Below are positions 28,284 through 42,140 of a DNA stretch of 64,000 nucleotides, one piece after another. A model generated the notes under the pieces. The model was not told the DNA's origin. It was given only the letters and a program-made list of their open reading frames with translations, and made no database searches. The position numbers were made by a program, and so were the translations under genes. This DNA is from Callipepla californica brunnescens (taxonomy: Eukaryota; Chordata; Aves; Galliformes; Odontophoridae), in contig JALIRH010000030.1 of the NCBI GenBank assembly GCA_023055505.1, positions 7,684,001-7,748,000 of the forward strand, in the 5' to 3' direction. Position 1 is the first letter of the stretch, and every line of letters starts with the position of its first letter.

Positions 28284-29998
28284 TCAAAGGGCCAAAGGGA
28301 TCAAAGGGACCGTAGGAATCAATGGGGCCATAGGGATCAATGGGGCCGTAGGGATCAATGGGGCCGTAGGGATCAATGGGACCGTAGGAAACAATATGGA
28401 CATAGGGATCAATGGGGCCATAGAACTCAAAGGGGCCATAGAACTCAATGGGGCCATAGGGATCAATGGGACGATAGGAGTCAATGGGGCCATAGGAATC
28501 AATGGGACCATAGGAATCAATGGGTCCATAGGAATCAATGGGGCCATAGGAATCAATAGGACCATAGGAATCAAAGGGTCCATAGGGAACAATGGGGCCA
28601 TAGGGATCAGAAGGGCCACAGAGATCAATGGGACCTTAGGAATCAGTGGGGCCATAGAACTCAAGGGGCCTTAGGAATCAATGGGGCCTTAGGAATCAAT
28701 GGGGTCATAGAACTCAATGAGGCCGTAGGGATCAATGGGACCTTAGGAATCAATGGGGCCATAGGGATCAATGGGGCCATAGGGATCAATGGGGCCACAG
28801 GGATCAATGGGGCCATAGGGATCAATTGTGCCATAGAACTCAATGGGGCCATAGAACTCAAAGGCGCCATAAAAATCAAAGGGACCATAGGAATCAATGG
28901 GGCCATAGAACTCAATGGGGCCAAAGAACTCAATGGGGCCATAGAACTCAATGGGGCCATAGAACTCAAAGGGGCCATAAAAATCAAAGGGACCTTAGGA
29001 CTCAATGGGGCCTTAGGACTCAATGGGGCCATAGGGATCAATGGGGCCTTAGGTATCAATAAGGCCATAGGAATACATGCGGCCTTAGAACTCAATGGGG
29101 CCATAGGGATCAATGGGGCCTTAGGGATCCATGGGGCGATAGGGATCCATGGGGCCATAGGGATCAATGTGAACACAGGGAACAACGAGACCATAGGAAT
29201 CAGTGGGGCCATAGGAATCAGTGGAGCCATAGAACTCAATGGGGCCATAGGGATCAATGGGTCCATAGGAATCAATGGGGCCACAATGATCAATGGGGCA
29301 CAGGAATCAATGGAGCCATAGGGATCAATGGGGCCATAAGAATCAATGGGACCATAGGGATCAATGAGGCCAAAGGAATCAATGGGGCCATAGGAATCAA
29401 TGGGGCCATAGGGATCAGTGAAGCCATAGGAATTAGTGGGGCCATAGGAATCCGTGGGGCCTTAGGAATCAAAGGGGCCATAGAAATCAATGGGGCAGAG
29501 GGATCGATGGGGCCTTTAAGAACAATGAGGCCATAGTGCTCAATGAGGCGATAGGAATCGATGAGGCCATACGGATCGATGAGGCCGTAGGAATCAATGG
29601 GGCCTTCAAAATCAATGGGGCCATAGGGATCAATGGGACCATAGAACTCAATGGGGCCATAGAACTCTATTGGGCCATAGGGATCAATGGGACCATAGGA
29701 ATCAATGAGGCAATAGGAATCAATGGGGACATAGGGATCAATGGGGCCTGAGGGATCAATGGAGCCATAGAACTCAAAGGGGCCATAGTGATCACTGGGG
29801 CCATACAGATCAATGGGGCCATAGAGATCAATGGGGCCATAGGAATCAATGGGGCCATAGGAATCGATGGGGCCATAGGAATTGATGGGGCCATAGGAAT
29901 CGATGGGGCCATAGGAATTGATGGGGCCATAAGGATCGATGAGGCGATAGGTATCAATGGGGCCATAGAACTCAAAGGGGCCATAGGGATCAATGGGG
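28284..29998. repeat. Higher-order block E1 (partner 35,364-37,043)
   Basis: About 1.7 kb repeated at 35,364-37,043 with an offset of 7,080 bp, later 7,045 bp. The change is accounted for by one extra C near 36,379 (absent near 29,298) and a loss of two units (36 bp) near 36,970. Both copies end in the variant junction GGGGCCTAGAACTC. Confidence 0.85.
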
Positions 29999-32842
29999 CC
30001 TAGAACTCAATGGGGCCACAGAACTCAATGTGGCCATAGAACTCAATGGGGCCGTAGGGATCAATGGGACCATAGGAATCAATGGGACCAAAAAAATCAA
30101 TGTGGCCATAGGGATCAGTGGTGCTATAGGGATCAATGGGGCCATAGAACTCAATGGGGCCATATGGATCAATGGGGCCATAGGGATCAATTGGGCCATA
30201 GAACTCAATGGGGACATAGGAATCAATGTGGCCGTAGAACTCAAAAAGGCCATAAAAATAAAAGGGGCCATAGGAATCAATGGGGCCATAGAACTCAATG
30301 GGGCCATAGGGCTCAGTGGGGCCACAGCGATCAATGGGGCCATAGGAATAAAAGGGGCCATAGGGATAAATGGAGACATAGGGATCAATGGGGCCATAGG
30401 GATCAATGGGGCCACAGCGATCAATGGGACCATAAGAATCAATGAGGCCATAGGAATCAATGGGACCATATGGATCAATGGTGCCTCAGCAATCAATAAA
30501 GCCATAGGGATCAATGGGGCCAAAGAACTCAATGGGGCCACAGGAATCAATGTGGACATAGAACTCAAAGGGGCCATAAAAATCAATGGGGCCATAGGAA
30601 TCAATGGAGCCGTAGAACTCAATGGGGCCTTAGGTATCTATGGGGCCATAGGGATCAATTGGGCCAAAGAACTCAATGGGGCCACAGGAATCAATGTGGA
30701 CATAGAACTCAAAGGGGCCATAAAAATCAATGGGGCCATAGGAATCAATGGGGCCATAGAACTCAATGGGGTCATAGGGCTCAGTGGGGCCACAGCGATC
30801 AATGGGGCCATAGGAATCAAAGGGGCCATAGGGATAAATGGAGCCATTGGGATCAATGGGGCCATAGGGATCAATGGGGCCACAGGAATCAATGGGACCA
30901 TAAGAATCAATGAGGCCATAGGAATCAATGGGACCATATGGATCAATGGTGCCTCAGCAATCAATAAAGCCATAGGGATCAATGGGGCCACAGGAATCAA
31001 TGGGGCCAACGGAACCAATGGGGCCATAGGGATCAATGGGGCGACAAAAATCAATGGGGACATAGGAATCAATGCGGCCATAGAACTGAATGGGTTCATA
31101 GGGATCAATGGGGCCATAGGGATCAATAGGGCCATAGGGATCAATTGGGCATAGGTATCAATGGCGCCAAAGAACTCATTGGTGACATAGGGATCAATGG
31201 GCCATAGGAATCAATGGGGCCATAGAACTCAAATGGGACATAGAACTCAATGGGGCCATAGGGATCAATGGGAACATAGGAATCAATGGGGCCATGGGAA
31301 TCAATGGGGCCATAGAACTGAATGGGGCCTTAGGAATCAATGGGGCCATAGGAATCAAAGGGCCCTAGGAATCAATGGAGCCATAGAACTCAATGGAGCC
31401 ATAGAACTCATTGGGGCCTTAGGGATCAGTCGGGCCATAGGGATCAATTGGGCCAAAGAACTCAATGGGGCCATAAGAACCAATGTGGACATATAACTCA
31501 AAGGGGCCATAAAAATCAATGGGGCCATAGGAATCAATGGGACCATAGAGCTCAATGGGGCCATATGAATCTATGGTGCCATAGAACTCAATGGGGCCAT
31601 ACAACTCAATGGGGCCATAGGGATCAATGGAGCCCTAGCTATCAATAAGGCCATAGGAATCCATGCGGCCATAGAACTCAATGGGGCAATAGGGATCAAT
31701 GAAGCCATAGGGATAAATGGGGCCATCGGGATCAATGGGGCCATAGGGATCAAAGGGGCCATAGAAATCAATTCGGCCATAGGGATTAAAGTGGTCATAG
31801 GGATCAATGGGACCTTAGGAATCAATGGGGCCATAGAGATTAATGGGGCCATCGAACTCAATGGGGCTATAGGGATCAATGGGGCCATAGAAATCAATTC
31901 GGCCATAGGGATCAATGGGGCCATAGAAATCAATTCGGCCATAGGGATCAACGGCGCCATAGGGATCAATGGGGCCATAAAACTAAATGGGGACATAGAA
32001 CGCAATGGGGCCATAGGGATCAATGGGGCCATAGTGATAAATGGGGCCATAAAACAAAATGGGGCCATAGAACTCAATGGGGCCATAGGGATCAATGGGG
32101 CCATACGGATCAATGGGGTTACAGCAATCAAAGGGACCATAGGAATCAAAGCAGCCATAGAACTCAATGGGTCCATAGGGATCAATGGGGCCATAGAACT
32201 CAATGGGGCCATAGGGATCAAAGGGACCATAGGAATCAAAGGGGCCATAGGGATCAATGGGACCCTAAGAATCAATGGGGCCATAGATCTCAATGTAGCC
32301 ATAGGGATCAATAGGGCCATAGGGATCAAAGGGGTCGTAGGAATCAATGGGGCCATAGGGATCAAAGGGACCATATGGATCAATGGTACCATAGGAATCA
32401 ATGGGACCATAGGGATCACTGGGGCCATAGGAATCAATGTGGCCATAGAACTCAATAAGGCCATAGGGATCAATGGGGCCATAGAACTCAATGGGGCCAT
32501 AGGAATCGATGGGGACATAGGAATCGATGCGGCCATAAGGATCGATGAGGCCGTAGGAATCAATGGGGCCTTCGAACTCAATGGGGCCATAGGGTTCAAT
32601 GGGACCATAGAACTCAATGGGACCATAGAACTCAATTAGGCCATAGGAACCAGTGGGACCATAGGAATCAGTGTGGCCATAGGAATCCGTGGGGCCATAG
32701 GAATAAATGGGGCCACAGGGATCAATGGGGCCACAGGAATCAATGGAGCCCTAGGGATCAATGGGGCCATAAGAATCAGTGGGACCATAGGGATCAATGG
32801 GGCCATAGGAATCAAAGAGGCCATAGGAATCAATGGGGCCAT
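29993..32842. repeat. Higher-order block D, third copy of the 17.2-19.9 kb segment
   Basis: This stretch matches 24,760-27,500 and therefore also 17,280-20,020. The offset from the middle copy is 5,247 bp near 24,800, 5,337 bp from 25,301 on, and 5,319 bp near the end. The steps are a gain of 90 bp (five units) and a loss of 18 bp (one unit). Three copies of the segment are thus present within 15 kb. Confidence 0.85.
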
Positions 32843-34612
32843 AGGGATCAGTTGGGCATAGGAATCAGTGGGGCCATAGGAATCCGTGGGGCCTTAGGAA
32901 TCAATGGGGCCATAGAAATCAATGGGGCCAGAGGGATCAAAGGGGCCATAGGAATCAATGTGGCCATAGAACTCAGTGGGGCCATAGGAATCGATGGGGA
33001 CATAGGAATCGATGAGGCCATAAGAATCGATGAGGCCGTAGGAATTAATGGGGGCTTCGAACTCAATGTGGCCATAGGGATCAATGGGACCATAGAACTC
33101 AAAGGGGCCATAGAACTCAAATAGGCCATAGGAACCAATGGGACCATAGGAATCAATGGGGCTATAGGAATCAATGGGGACATAGGGATCATTGGGGCCA
33201 GAGGGATCAATGGAGCCATAGAACTCAAAGGAGCCATAGTGATCACTGGGGCCATACGGCTCAATGGGGCCATAGAGATCAATTGGACCATAGGAATCAA
33301 TGGGGCCATAGGAATCGATGGGGCCATAGGAATCGATGGGGCCATAGGGATTGATGAGGCGATAGGGATCAATGGGGCCATAGAACTCAAAGGGGACATA
33401 GGGATCAATGGGGCCTAGAACTCAATGAGGCCATAGAAATCAATGGGGCCATATGAATCAATGGGACCATAGGAATCAATGGGGCCATAAGAATCCATGG
33501 GGCCATAGGAATCCATGGGGCAATAGGGATCAATGGGGCCATAGGGATCCATGGGGCCATAGGGATCAATGGGGCCATAGGAATCAATGTGGCCAATGAA
33601 GTTAAAGGGGCCATAAAAATCAATGGGACCATAGGAATCAATGGGGCCATAGGAATCAATGGAGCCAAGGAACTCAAAAAAGCCATAGAACTCAACGGGG
33701 CCATGGGGATCAATGGGGCCATAGGGATCAATGGTGCCATAGAACTCAAAGGGGCCATAGGAATCAATGTGGCCATTGAACTGAAAGGGGCCATAAAAAT
33801 TAGTGGGGCCATAGGGATCAATGGGGCCACAGCGATCAAAAAGGCCACAGCGATCAATCAAAGCATAGGAATCATCGGGGTCGTAGAACTCAATGGGGCC
33901 ATAAGAATCAATGGGGCCACAGCGATCAATGGGACCATAGTAATCAATGGGGCCATAGAACTCAAAGGGGCCATGGGAATCAATGGGGCCATAGGAATCA
34001 ATGGGGCCTAGGAATCAATGGAGCCATAGAACTCAAAGGAGCCATAGAACTCAATGGGGCCATAGGGATCAATGGGGCCATAGGGATCAATTGGGCCAAA
34101 GAACTCATTGAGGCCATAGGACCCAATGTAGCCATAGAACTCAATGGGGCAATAGGGATCAATGAAGCCATAGGGATAAATGGGGCCATCGGAATCAATG
34201 GGGCCATAGGGATCAAAGGGGCCATAGAAATCAATTCGGCCATAGGAATCAATGGGGCCATAGAACTTAATGGGGCCATAGGGATCAATGGGGCCTGAGG
34301 AATCAATGGGGCCATAGAGATTAATGGGGCCATCGAAATCAATGGGGCCATAGCAATTAATGGGGCCATAGGGATCAATGGGGCCATAAAACTAAATGGG
34401 GACATAGAACGCAAGGGGGCCATAGGGATCAATGGGGCCATAGGGTTCAATGGGGCCATAGTGATAAATGGGGCCATAAAACAAAATGGGGCCATAGAAC
34501 TCAATGGTACCATAGGGATCAATGGGGCCATAGGAATCAATGTGGCCATAGAACTCAATGGGGCCATAGGGATCAATGGGGCCACAGGAATCAATGGGGC
34601 CATAGAACTCAA

Positions 34613-35744
34613 AGGGCCGTAGGGATCAATGGGACCGTAGGAATCAATGGGGCCATAGGGATCAATGGGGCCGTAGGGATCAATGGGGCCGTAGGGATCA
34701 ATGGGACCGTAGGAAACAATATGGACATAGGGATCAATGGGGCCATAGAACTCAAAGGGGCCATAGAACTCAATGGGGCCATAGGGATCAATGGGACGAT
34801 AGGAGTCAATGGGGCCATAGGAATCAATGGGACCATAGGAATCAATGGGTCCATAGGAATCAATGGGGCCATAGGAATCAATAGGACCATAGGAATCAAA
34901 GGGTCCATAGGGATCAATGGGGCCATAGGGATCAAAAGGGCCACAGAGATCAATGGGACCTTAGGAATCAGTGGGGCCATAGAACTCAATGGGGCCTTAG
35001 GAATCAATGGGGTCATAGAACTCAATGAGGCCGTAGGGATCAATGGGACCTTAGGAATCAATGGGGCCATAGAGATTAATGGGGCCATCGAAATCAATGG
35101 GGCCATAGCAATTAATGGGGCCATAGGGATCAATGGGGCCATAAAACTAAATGGGGACATAGAACGCAAGGGGGCCATAGGGATCAATGGGGCCATAGGG
35201 TTCAATGGGGCCATAGTGATAAATGGGGCCATAAAACAAAATGGGGCCATAGAACTCAATGGTATCATAGGGATCAATGGGGCCATAGGAATCAATGTGG
35301 CCATAGAACTCAATGGGGCCATAGGGATCAATGGGGCCACAGGAATCAATGGGGCCATAGAACTCAAAGGGCCGTAGGGATCAATGGGACCGTAGGAATC
35401 AATGGGGCCATAGGGATCAATGGGGCCGTAGGGATCAATGGGGCCGTAGGGATCAATGGGACCGTAGGAAACAATATGGACATAGGGATCAATGGGGCCA
35501 TAGAACTCAAAGGGGCCATAGAACTCAATGGGGCCATAGGGATCAATGGGACGATAGGAGTCAATGGGGCCATAGGAATCAATGGGACCATAGGAATCAA
35601 TGGGTCCATAGGAATCAATGGGGCCATAGGAATCAATAGGACCATAGGAATCAAAGGGTCCATAGGGAACAATGGGGCCATAGGGATCAGAAGGGCCACA
35701 GAGATCAATGGGACCTTAGGAATCAGTGGGGCCATAGAACTCAA
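34613..35744. repeat. 755-bp tandem duplication in the satellite
   Basis: The segment starting at 34,613 recurs at 35,368, an offset of 755 bp, and also corresponds to 28,288 onward (offset 6,325). Landmarks are the run of GGGGCCGTAGGGATCAAT units and the following AGGAAACAATATGGACAT, seen near 28,386, 34,711 and 35,466. 755 is one less than 42 times 18, so the duplication junction does not keep exact unit phase. Confidence 0.82.
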
Positions 35745-37212
35745 GGGGCCTTAGGAATCAATGGGGCCTTAGGAATCAATGGGGTCATAGAACTCAATGA
35801 GGCCGTAGGGATCAATGGGACCTTAGGAATCAATGGGGCCATAGGGATCAATGGGGCCATAGGGATCAATGGGGCCACAGGGATCAATGGGGCCATAGGG
35901 ATCAATTGTGCCATAGAACTCAATGGGGCCATAGAACTCAAAGGCGCCATAAAAATCAAAGGGACCATAGGAATCAATGGGGCCATAGAACTCAATGGGG
36001 CCAAAGAACTCAATGGGGCCATAGAACTCAATGGGGCCATAGAACTCAAAGGGGCCATAAAAATCAAAGGGACCTTAGGACTCAATGGGGCCTTAGGACT
36101 CAATGGGGCCATAGGGATCAATGGGGCCTTAGGTATCAATAAGGCCATAGGAATACATGCGGCCTTAGAACTCAATGGGGCCATAGGGATCAATGGGGCC
36201 TTAGGGATCCATGGGGCGATAGGGATCCATGGGGCCATAGGGATCAATGTGAACACAGGGAACAACGAGACCATAGGAATCAGTGGGGCCATAGGAATCA
36301 GTGGAGCCATAGAACTCAATGGGGCCATAGGGATCAATGGGTCCATAGGAATCAATGGGGCCACAATGATCAATGGGGCCACAGGAATCAATGGAGCCAT
36401 AGGGATCAATGGGGCCATAAGAATCAATGGGACCATAGGGATCAATGAGGCCAAAGGAATCAATGGGGCCATAGGAATCAATGGGGCCATAGGGATCAGT
36501 GAAGCCATAGGAATTAGTGGGGCCATAGGAATCCGTGGGGCCTTAGGAATCAAAGGGGCCATAGAAATCAATGGGGCAGAGGGATCGATGGGGCCATTAA
36601 GAACAATGAGGCCATAGTGCTCAATGAGGCAATAGGAATCGATGAGGCCATACGGATCGATGAGGCCGTAGGAATCAATGGGGCCTTCAAAATCAATGGG
36701 GCCATAGGGATCAATGGGACCATAGAACTCAATGGGGCCATAGAACTCAATTGGGCCATAGGGATCAATGGGACCATAGGAATCAATGAGGCAATAGGAA
36801 TCAATGGGGACATAGGGATCAATGGGGCCTGAGGGATCAATGGAGCCATAGAACTCAAAGGGGCCATAGTGATCACTGGGGCCATACAGATCAATGGGGC
36901 CATAGAGATCAATGGGGCCATAGGAATCAATGGGGCCATAGGAATCGATGGGGCCATAGGAATTGATGGGGCCATAGGGATCGATGAGGCGATAGGTATC
37001 AATGGGGCCATAGAACTCAAAGGGGCCATAGGGATCAATGGGGCCTAGAACTCAATGGGGCCATAGAACTCAAAGGGGCCATATGAATCAATGGGACCAT
37101 AGGAATCAATGGGGCCTAAGAATCCATGGGGCCATAGGAATCCATGGGGCAATAGGGATCAATGGGGCCATAGGGATCCATGAGGCCATCGGGATCCATG
37201 GGGCCATAGGAA

Positions 37213-38145
37213 TCAATGTGGCCAATGAACTGAGAGGGGCCATAAAAATCAATGGGACCATAGGAATCAATGGGGCCATAGGGATCAATGGAGCCAAAGA
37301 ACTCAAAAAAGCCATAGAACACAACGGGGCCATGGGGATCAATGGGGCCATAGGGATCAATTGTGCCATAGAACTCAAAGGGGCCATAGGAATCAATGTG
37401 GCCATTGAACTGAAAGGGGCCATAAAAATCAGTGGGGTCATTGGGATCAATGGGGCCACAGCGATCAATGGGGCCACAGCGATCAATGGGACCATAGGAA
37501 TCATCGGGGCCGTAGAACTCAATGGGGCCATAGGAATCAATGGGGCCATAGGAATCAATGGGGCCATAGAACTCATTGGGGCCATAGTACTCAATGGGGC
37601 CTTCGGGATCAATGGTGCCATAGGGATCATGGAGCCAAAGATCTCAATGCAGCCATAGAACTCAATGGGGCCATAGGGATCCATGGGGCCAATGAACTGA
37701 GAGGGGCCATAAAAATCAATGGGACCATAGGAATCAATGGGGCCGTAGGGATCAATGGAGCCAAAGAACTCAAAAAAGCCATAGAACTCAACGGGGCCAT
37801 GGGGATCAATGGGGCCATAGGGATCAATTGTGCCATAGAACTCAAAGGGGCCATAGGAATCAATGTGGCCATTGAACTGAAAGGGGCCATAAAAATCAGT
37901 GGGGTCATTAGGATCAATGGGGCCACAGCGATCAATGGGGCCACAGCGATCAATGGGACCATAGGAATCATCGGGGCCGTAGAACTCAATGGGGCCATAG
38001 GAATCAATGGGGCCATAGGAATCAATGGGGCCATAGAACTCATTGGGGCCATAGTACTCAATGGGGCCTTCGGGATCAATGGTGCCATAGGGATCATGGA
38101 GCCATAGATCTCAATGCAGCCATAGAACTCAATGGGGCCATAGGC
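37213..38145. repeat. 467-bp tandem duplication in the satellite
   Basis: The segment containing CCATGGGGATCAATGGGG at 37,330 recurs at 37,797, offset 467 bp (26 units minus one base). The junction near 37,684-37,690 reads CCATGGGGCCAATGAACT, an out-of-register join inside a unit. Both copies carry the TCATGGAGCC variant near 37,628 and 38,095. Confidence 0.82.
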
Positions 38146-38736
38146 ATCCATGGGGCCATAGTGATCAATGGGGCCATAGGAATCAGTGGGGCCATAGAAC
38201 TCAGTAGGGCCACAGGAATCAATGGGACCATAGCGATCAATGGGGCCATAGGAATCAATGGGGCCATAGTCATCAATGGGACCATAGGAATCAAAGGGGC
38301 TATAATAATCAATACAGTCACAGAACACAATGGGGCCATAGAACTCCATAGGGCCACAGGGATCAATGAGGCCACAGGAATCAGTGGGACCATAGAACTC
38401 AGAGGGGCCATAGGGATCAATGTTGCCATAGGAATCAAGGGGGCCATAGGGATCAAAGTGACTATAGGAATCAATGGGGCCTTAGGGATCAATGGGGCCA
38501 TAAAACTCAATGGGGCCATACGGATCAATGGGGCCATAGGGATCAATGGAGCCATAGAACTCAATGGGGCCATCGAACTCCATGGGGCCATTGGGATCAA
38601 TGGAAACACAGGGATCAATTGGGCCATAGAACTCAAGGGGGACATAGAAATCAATGGGGCCATAGGAATCAAAGGGGCCATAGAACTCAATGAGGCCATA
38701 GGAATCAATGGATCCATAGAACTCAAAGGGGCCATA

Positions 38737-39384
38737 GGGATCAATGGGACCTTTGGAATCAATGGGGCCTTAGGAATCAATGGGACCATAGAACTCAGTG
38801 GGGCCATAGGGATCAATGGGGCCATAGAACTCAATGGGGCCATAGGCGTCATTGGGACCATAGGCATCATAGGGACCATAGGAATCAATGGGGCCATAGG
38901 GATCAATGGGACCATAGGAATCAATGGGGCCATAGGCATCAATGGGACCATAGGCATCACTGGGACCATAGGAATCAATGGGGCCATAGGGATCAATGGG
39001 GTGATAGGGATCAAAGGGACCATAGGAATCAATGAGGCCATAGAACTCAAAGGGGCCATAGGGATCAATGGGACCTTTGGAATCAATGGGGCCTTAGGAA
39101 TCAATGGGACCATAGAACTCAGTGGGGCCATAGGGATCAATGGGGCCATAGAACTCAATGGGGCCATAGGCATCATTGGGACCATAGGCATCATAGGGAC
39201 CATAGGAATCAATGGGGCCATAGGGATCAATGGGACCATAGGAATCAATGGGGCCATAGGCTTCAATGGGACCATAGGCATCACTGGGACCATAGGAATC
39301 AATGGGGCCATAGGGATCAATGGTGTGATAGGGATCAAAGGGACCATAGGAATCAATGAGGCCATAGAACTCAAAGGGGCCATA
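38737..39384. repeat. 324-bp higher-order dimer, first occurrence
   Basis: Two adjacent copies of an 18-unit block, 324 bp each, starting at 38,737 and 39,061. Diagnostic variants are GGGACCTTTGGAATCAAT and repeated CATCATTGGGACC units. The dimer recurs 1,853 bp downstream at 40,590 and 40,914. 324 equals 18 times 18, an exact higher-order period. Confidence 0.88.
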
Positions 39385-40589
39385 GAGATCTATGGGGCCA
39401 TAGGGATCAATGGGGCCATAGGGATAATTGGGGCCATAGGAATCAATGGGGCCATAGGAATCAATGGGACCATAGGGATCAAGGGGGCCATAGGAATCAA
39501 TGGGGCGATAGTCATCAATGGGGCCATAGTCATCAATGGGGCCATAGGACTCAATGCGGACATAGAACTCAAGGGGCCATAGAACTCAGCAGGGCTATAG
39601 GGATCAAAGGGGCCATAGGAATCAGTGGTGCCATAGAACTCAGTTGGGCCATAGTGATCAATGGGGCCACAGGTACCGATGGGGCCATAGTGATTAATGT
39701 GGCCATAGGAATCAATGGAGCCATAGAACTCATTGGGGCCATAGGGATCAATGGGGCCATAGGGATCCATGGGGCCATAGAACTCAATGGGGCCATAGGG
39801 ATCCATGGGGCCATAGTGATCAGTGGGGCCATAGGAATCAGTGGGGCCATAGAACTCAGTAGGGCCACAGGAATCAATGGGACCATAGCGATCAATGGGG
39901 CCATAGGAATCAATGGGGCCATAGTCATCAATGGGACCATAGGAATCAAAGGGGCTATAATAATCAATACAGTCACAGAACACAATGGGGCCATAGAACT
40001 CCATAGGGCCACAGGGATCAATGAGGCCACAGGAATCAGTGGGACCATAGAACTCAGAGGGGCCATAGGGATCAATGTGGCCATAGGAATCAAGGGGGCC
40101 ATAGGGATCAATGTGACTATAGGAATCAATGGAGCCTTAGGGATCAATGGGGCCATAAAACTCAATGGGGCCATACGGATCAATGGGGCCATAGGGATCA
40201 ATGGAGCCATAGAACTCAATGGAGCCATAGGACTCAATGTCACCATTGAACTGAATGGGGCCACAGCGATCAATGGGGCCGTAAGACTCAATGGGGTCAT
40301 AGGACTCAATGGGGCCATAGGGATCATTGGGGCCATAGGGATCAATAAGGCCATAGGAATCCATGCGGCCATATAACTAAATGGGGCCATAGGAATCAAT
40401 GGAGCCATAGAACTCAATGGGGCCATCGAACTCCATGGGGCCATAGGGATCAATGGAAACATAGGGATCAATTGGGCCATAGAACTCAAGGGGGACATAC
40501 AAATCCATGGGGCCATAAGAATCAAAGGGGCCATAGAACTCAATGAGGCCATAGGAATCAATGGAGCCATAGAACTCAAAGGGGCCATA

Positions 40590-41237
40590 GGGATCAATGG
40601 GACCTTTGGAATCAATGGGGCCTTAGGAATCAATGGGACCATAGAACTCAGTGGGGCCATAGGGATCAATGGGGCCATAGAACTCAATGGGGCCATAGGC
40701 ATCATTGGGACCATAGGCATCATAGGGACCATAGGAATCAATGGGGCCATAGGGATCAATGGGACCATAGGAATCAATGGGGCCATAGGCATCAATGGGA
40801 CCATAGGCATCACTGGGACCATAGGAATCAATGGGGCCATAGGGATCAATGGGGTGATAGGGATCAAAGGGACCATAGGAATCAATGAGGCCATAGAACT
40901 CAAAGGGGCCATAGGGATCAATGGGACCTTTGGAATCAATGGGGCCTTAGGAATCAATGGGACCATAGAACTCAGGTGGGACATAGGGATCAATGGGGCC
41001 ATAGAACTCAATGGGGCCATAGGCATCATTGGGACCATAGGCATCATAGGGACCATAGGAATCAATGGGGCCATAGGGATCAATGGGACCATAGGAATCA
41101 ATGAGGCCATAGGCGTCAATGGGACCATAGGCATCACTGGGACCATAGGAATCAATGGAGCCATAGGGATCAACGGTGTGATAGGGATCAAAGGGACCAT
41201 AGGAATCAATGGGGCCATAGAACTCAAAGGGGCCATA
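40590..41237. repeat. 324-bp higher-order dimer, second occurrence
   Basis: Second pair of the 324-bp block (starts 40,590 and 40,914), part of a wider duplication of 38,160-39,800 into 39,810-41,650. The offset is 1,655 bp near 38,201/39,856 and 1,853 bp from 38,737 on. The 198-bp difference is exactly 11 units, present only in the right copy (around 40,215-40,412). Confidence 0.87.
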
Positions 41238-41919
41238 GAGATCTATGGGGCCATAGGGATCAATGGGGCCATAGGGATAATTGGGGCCATAGGAATCAAT
41301 GGGGCCATAGGAATCAATGGGACCATAGGGATCAATGGGGCCATAGGAATCAATGGGGCGATAGTCATCAATGGGGCCATAGTCATCAATGGGGCCATAG
41401 GACTCAATGCGGACATAGAACTCAAGGGGCCATAGAACTCAGCAGGGCTACAGGGATCAAAGGGGCCATAGGAATCAGTGGTGCCATAGAACTCAGTTGA
41501 GCCATAGTGATCAATGGGGCCACAGGTACCGATGGGGCCATAGTGATTAATGTGGCCATAGGAATCAATGGAGCCATAGAACTCATTGGGGCCATAGGGA
41601 TCGATGGGGCCATAGGGATCCATGGGGCCATAGAACTCAATGGGGCCATAGGGATCAATGGGACCATAGGGATCAGTGGGGCCGTAGGAATCAATGGGGC
41701 CATAGGGATCAATGGGACCATAGGAATCAATGGGCCCTAGGAATCAATGGGGCCATAGGGATCAATAGGACCATAGGAATCAATGGGGCCATAGGGATCA
41801 ATGGGGCCATAGGGATCAAATGGGCCACAGCGATCAATGGGACCATAGGAATCAGTGGGGCCATAGAACTCAATGGGGCTACAGGAATCAATAGGGCCTT
41901 TGGAATCAATGGGGCCTTA

Positions 41920-42140
41920 GGAATCAATGGGGCCGTAGGGATCAATGGGAACATAGGAATCAATGAGGCCAAAGGAATCAATGGGGCCATAGGAATCAGT
42001 GGGACCATAGGTATTCATGGGGCCATAGAACTCAATGGGGCAAAAGGAATCAATGGGGCCATAGGGATCATTGGAGCCAATGAACTCAAAGGAGCCATAG
42101 AACTGCATGGGGCAATAGGGATCAGTGGGGCCGTAGGGAT
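41920..42140. repeat. Short duplicated segment (partner about 44,940-45,165)
   Basis: A roughly 220-bp stretch including the variant TATTCATGGGGCCATAG at 42,012 recurs at 45,034 (offset 3,022 bp). It is followed in both copies by GGGGCAAAAGGAATC and a GGAGCCAATGAACTC-like or GGAGCCAATTAACTC unit. It is a more diverged duplicate than the blocks further left. Confidence 0.7.

Noticed and set aside
39569..41236. 555-codon minus-strand open frame (MAPLIP repeats)
   Set aside because: Same cause: satellite period of 18 and no stop in that frame. Its length tracks the absence of indels in recently duplicated blocks.
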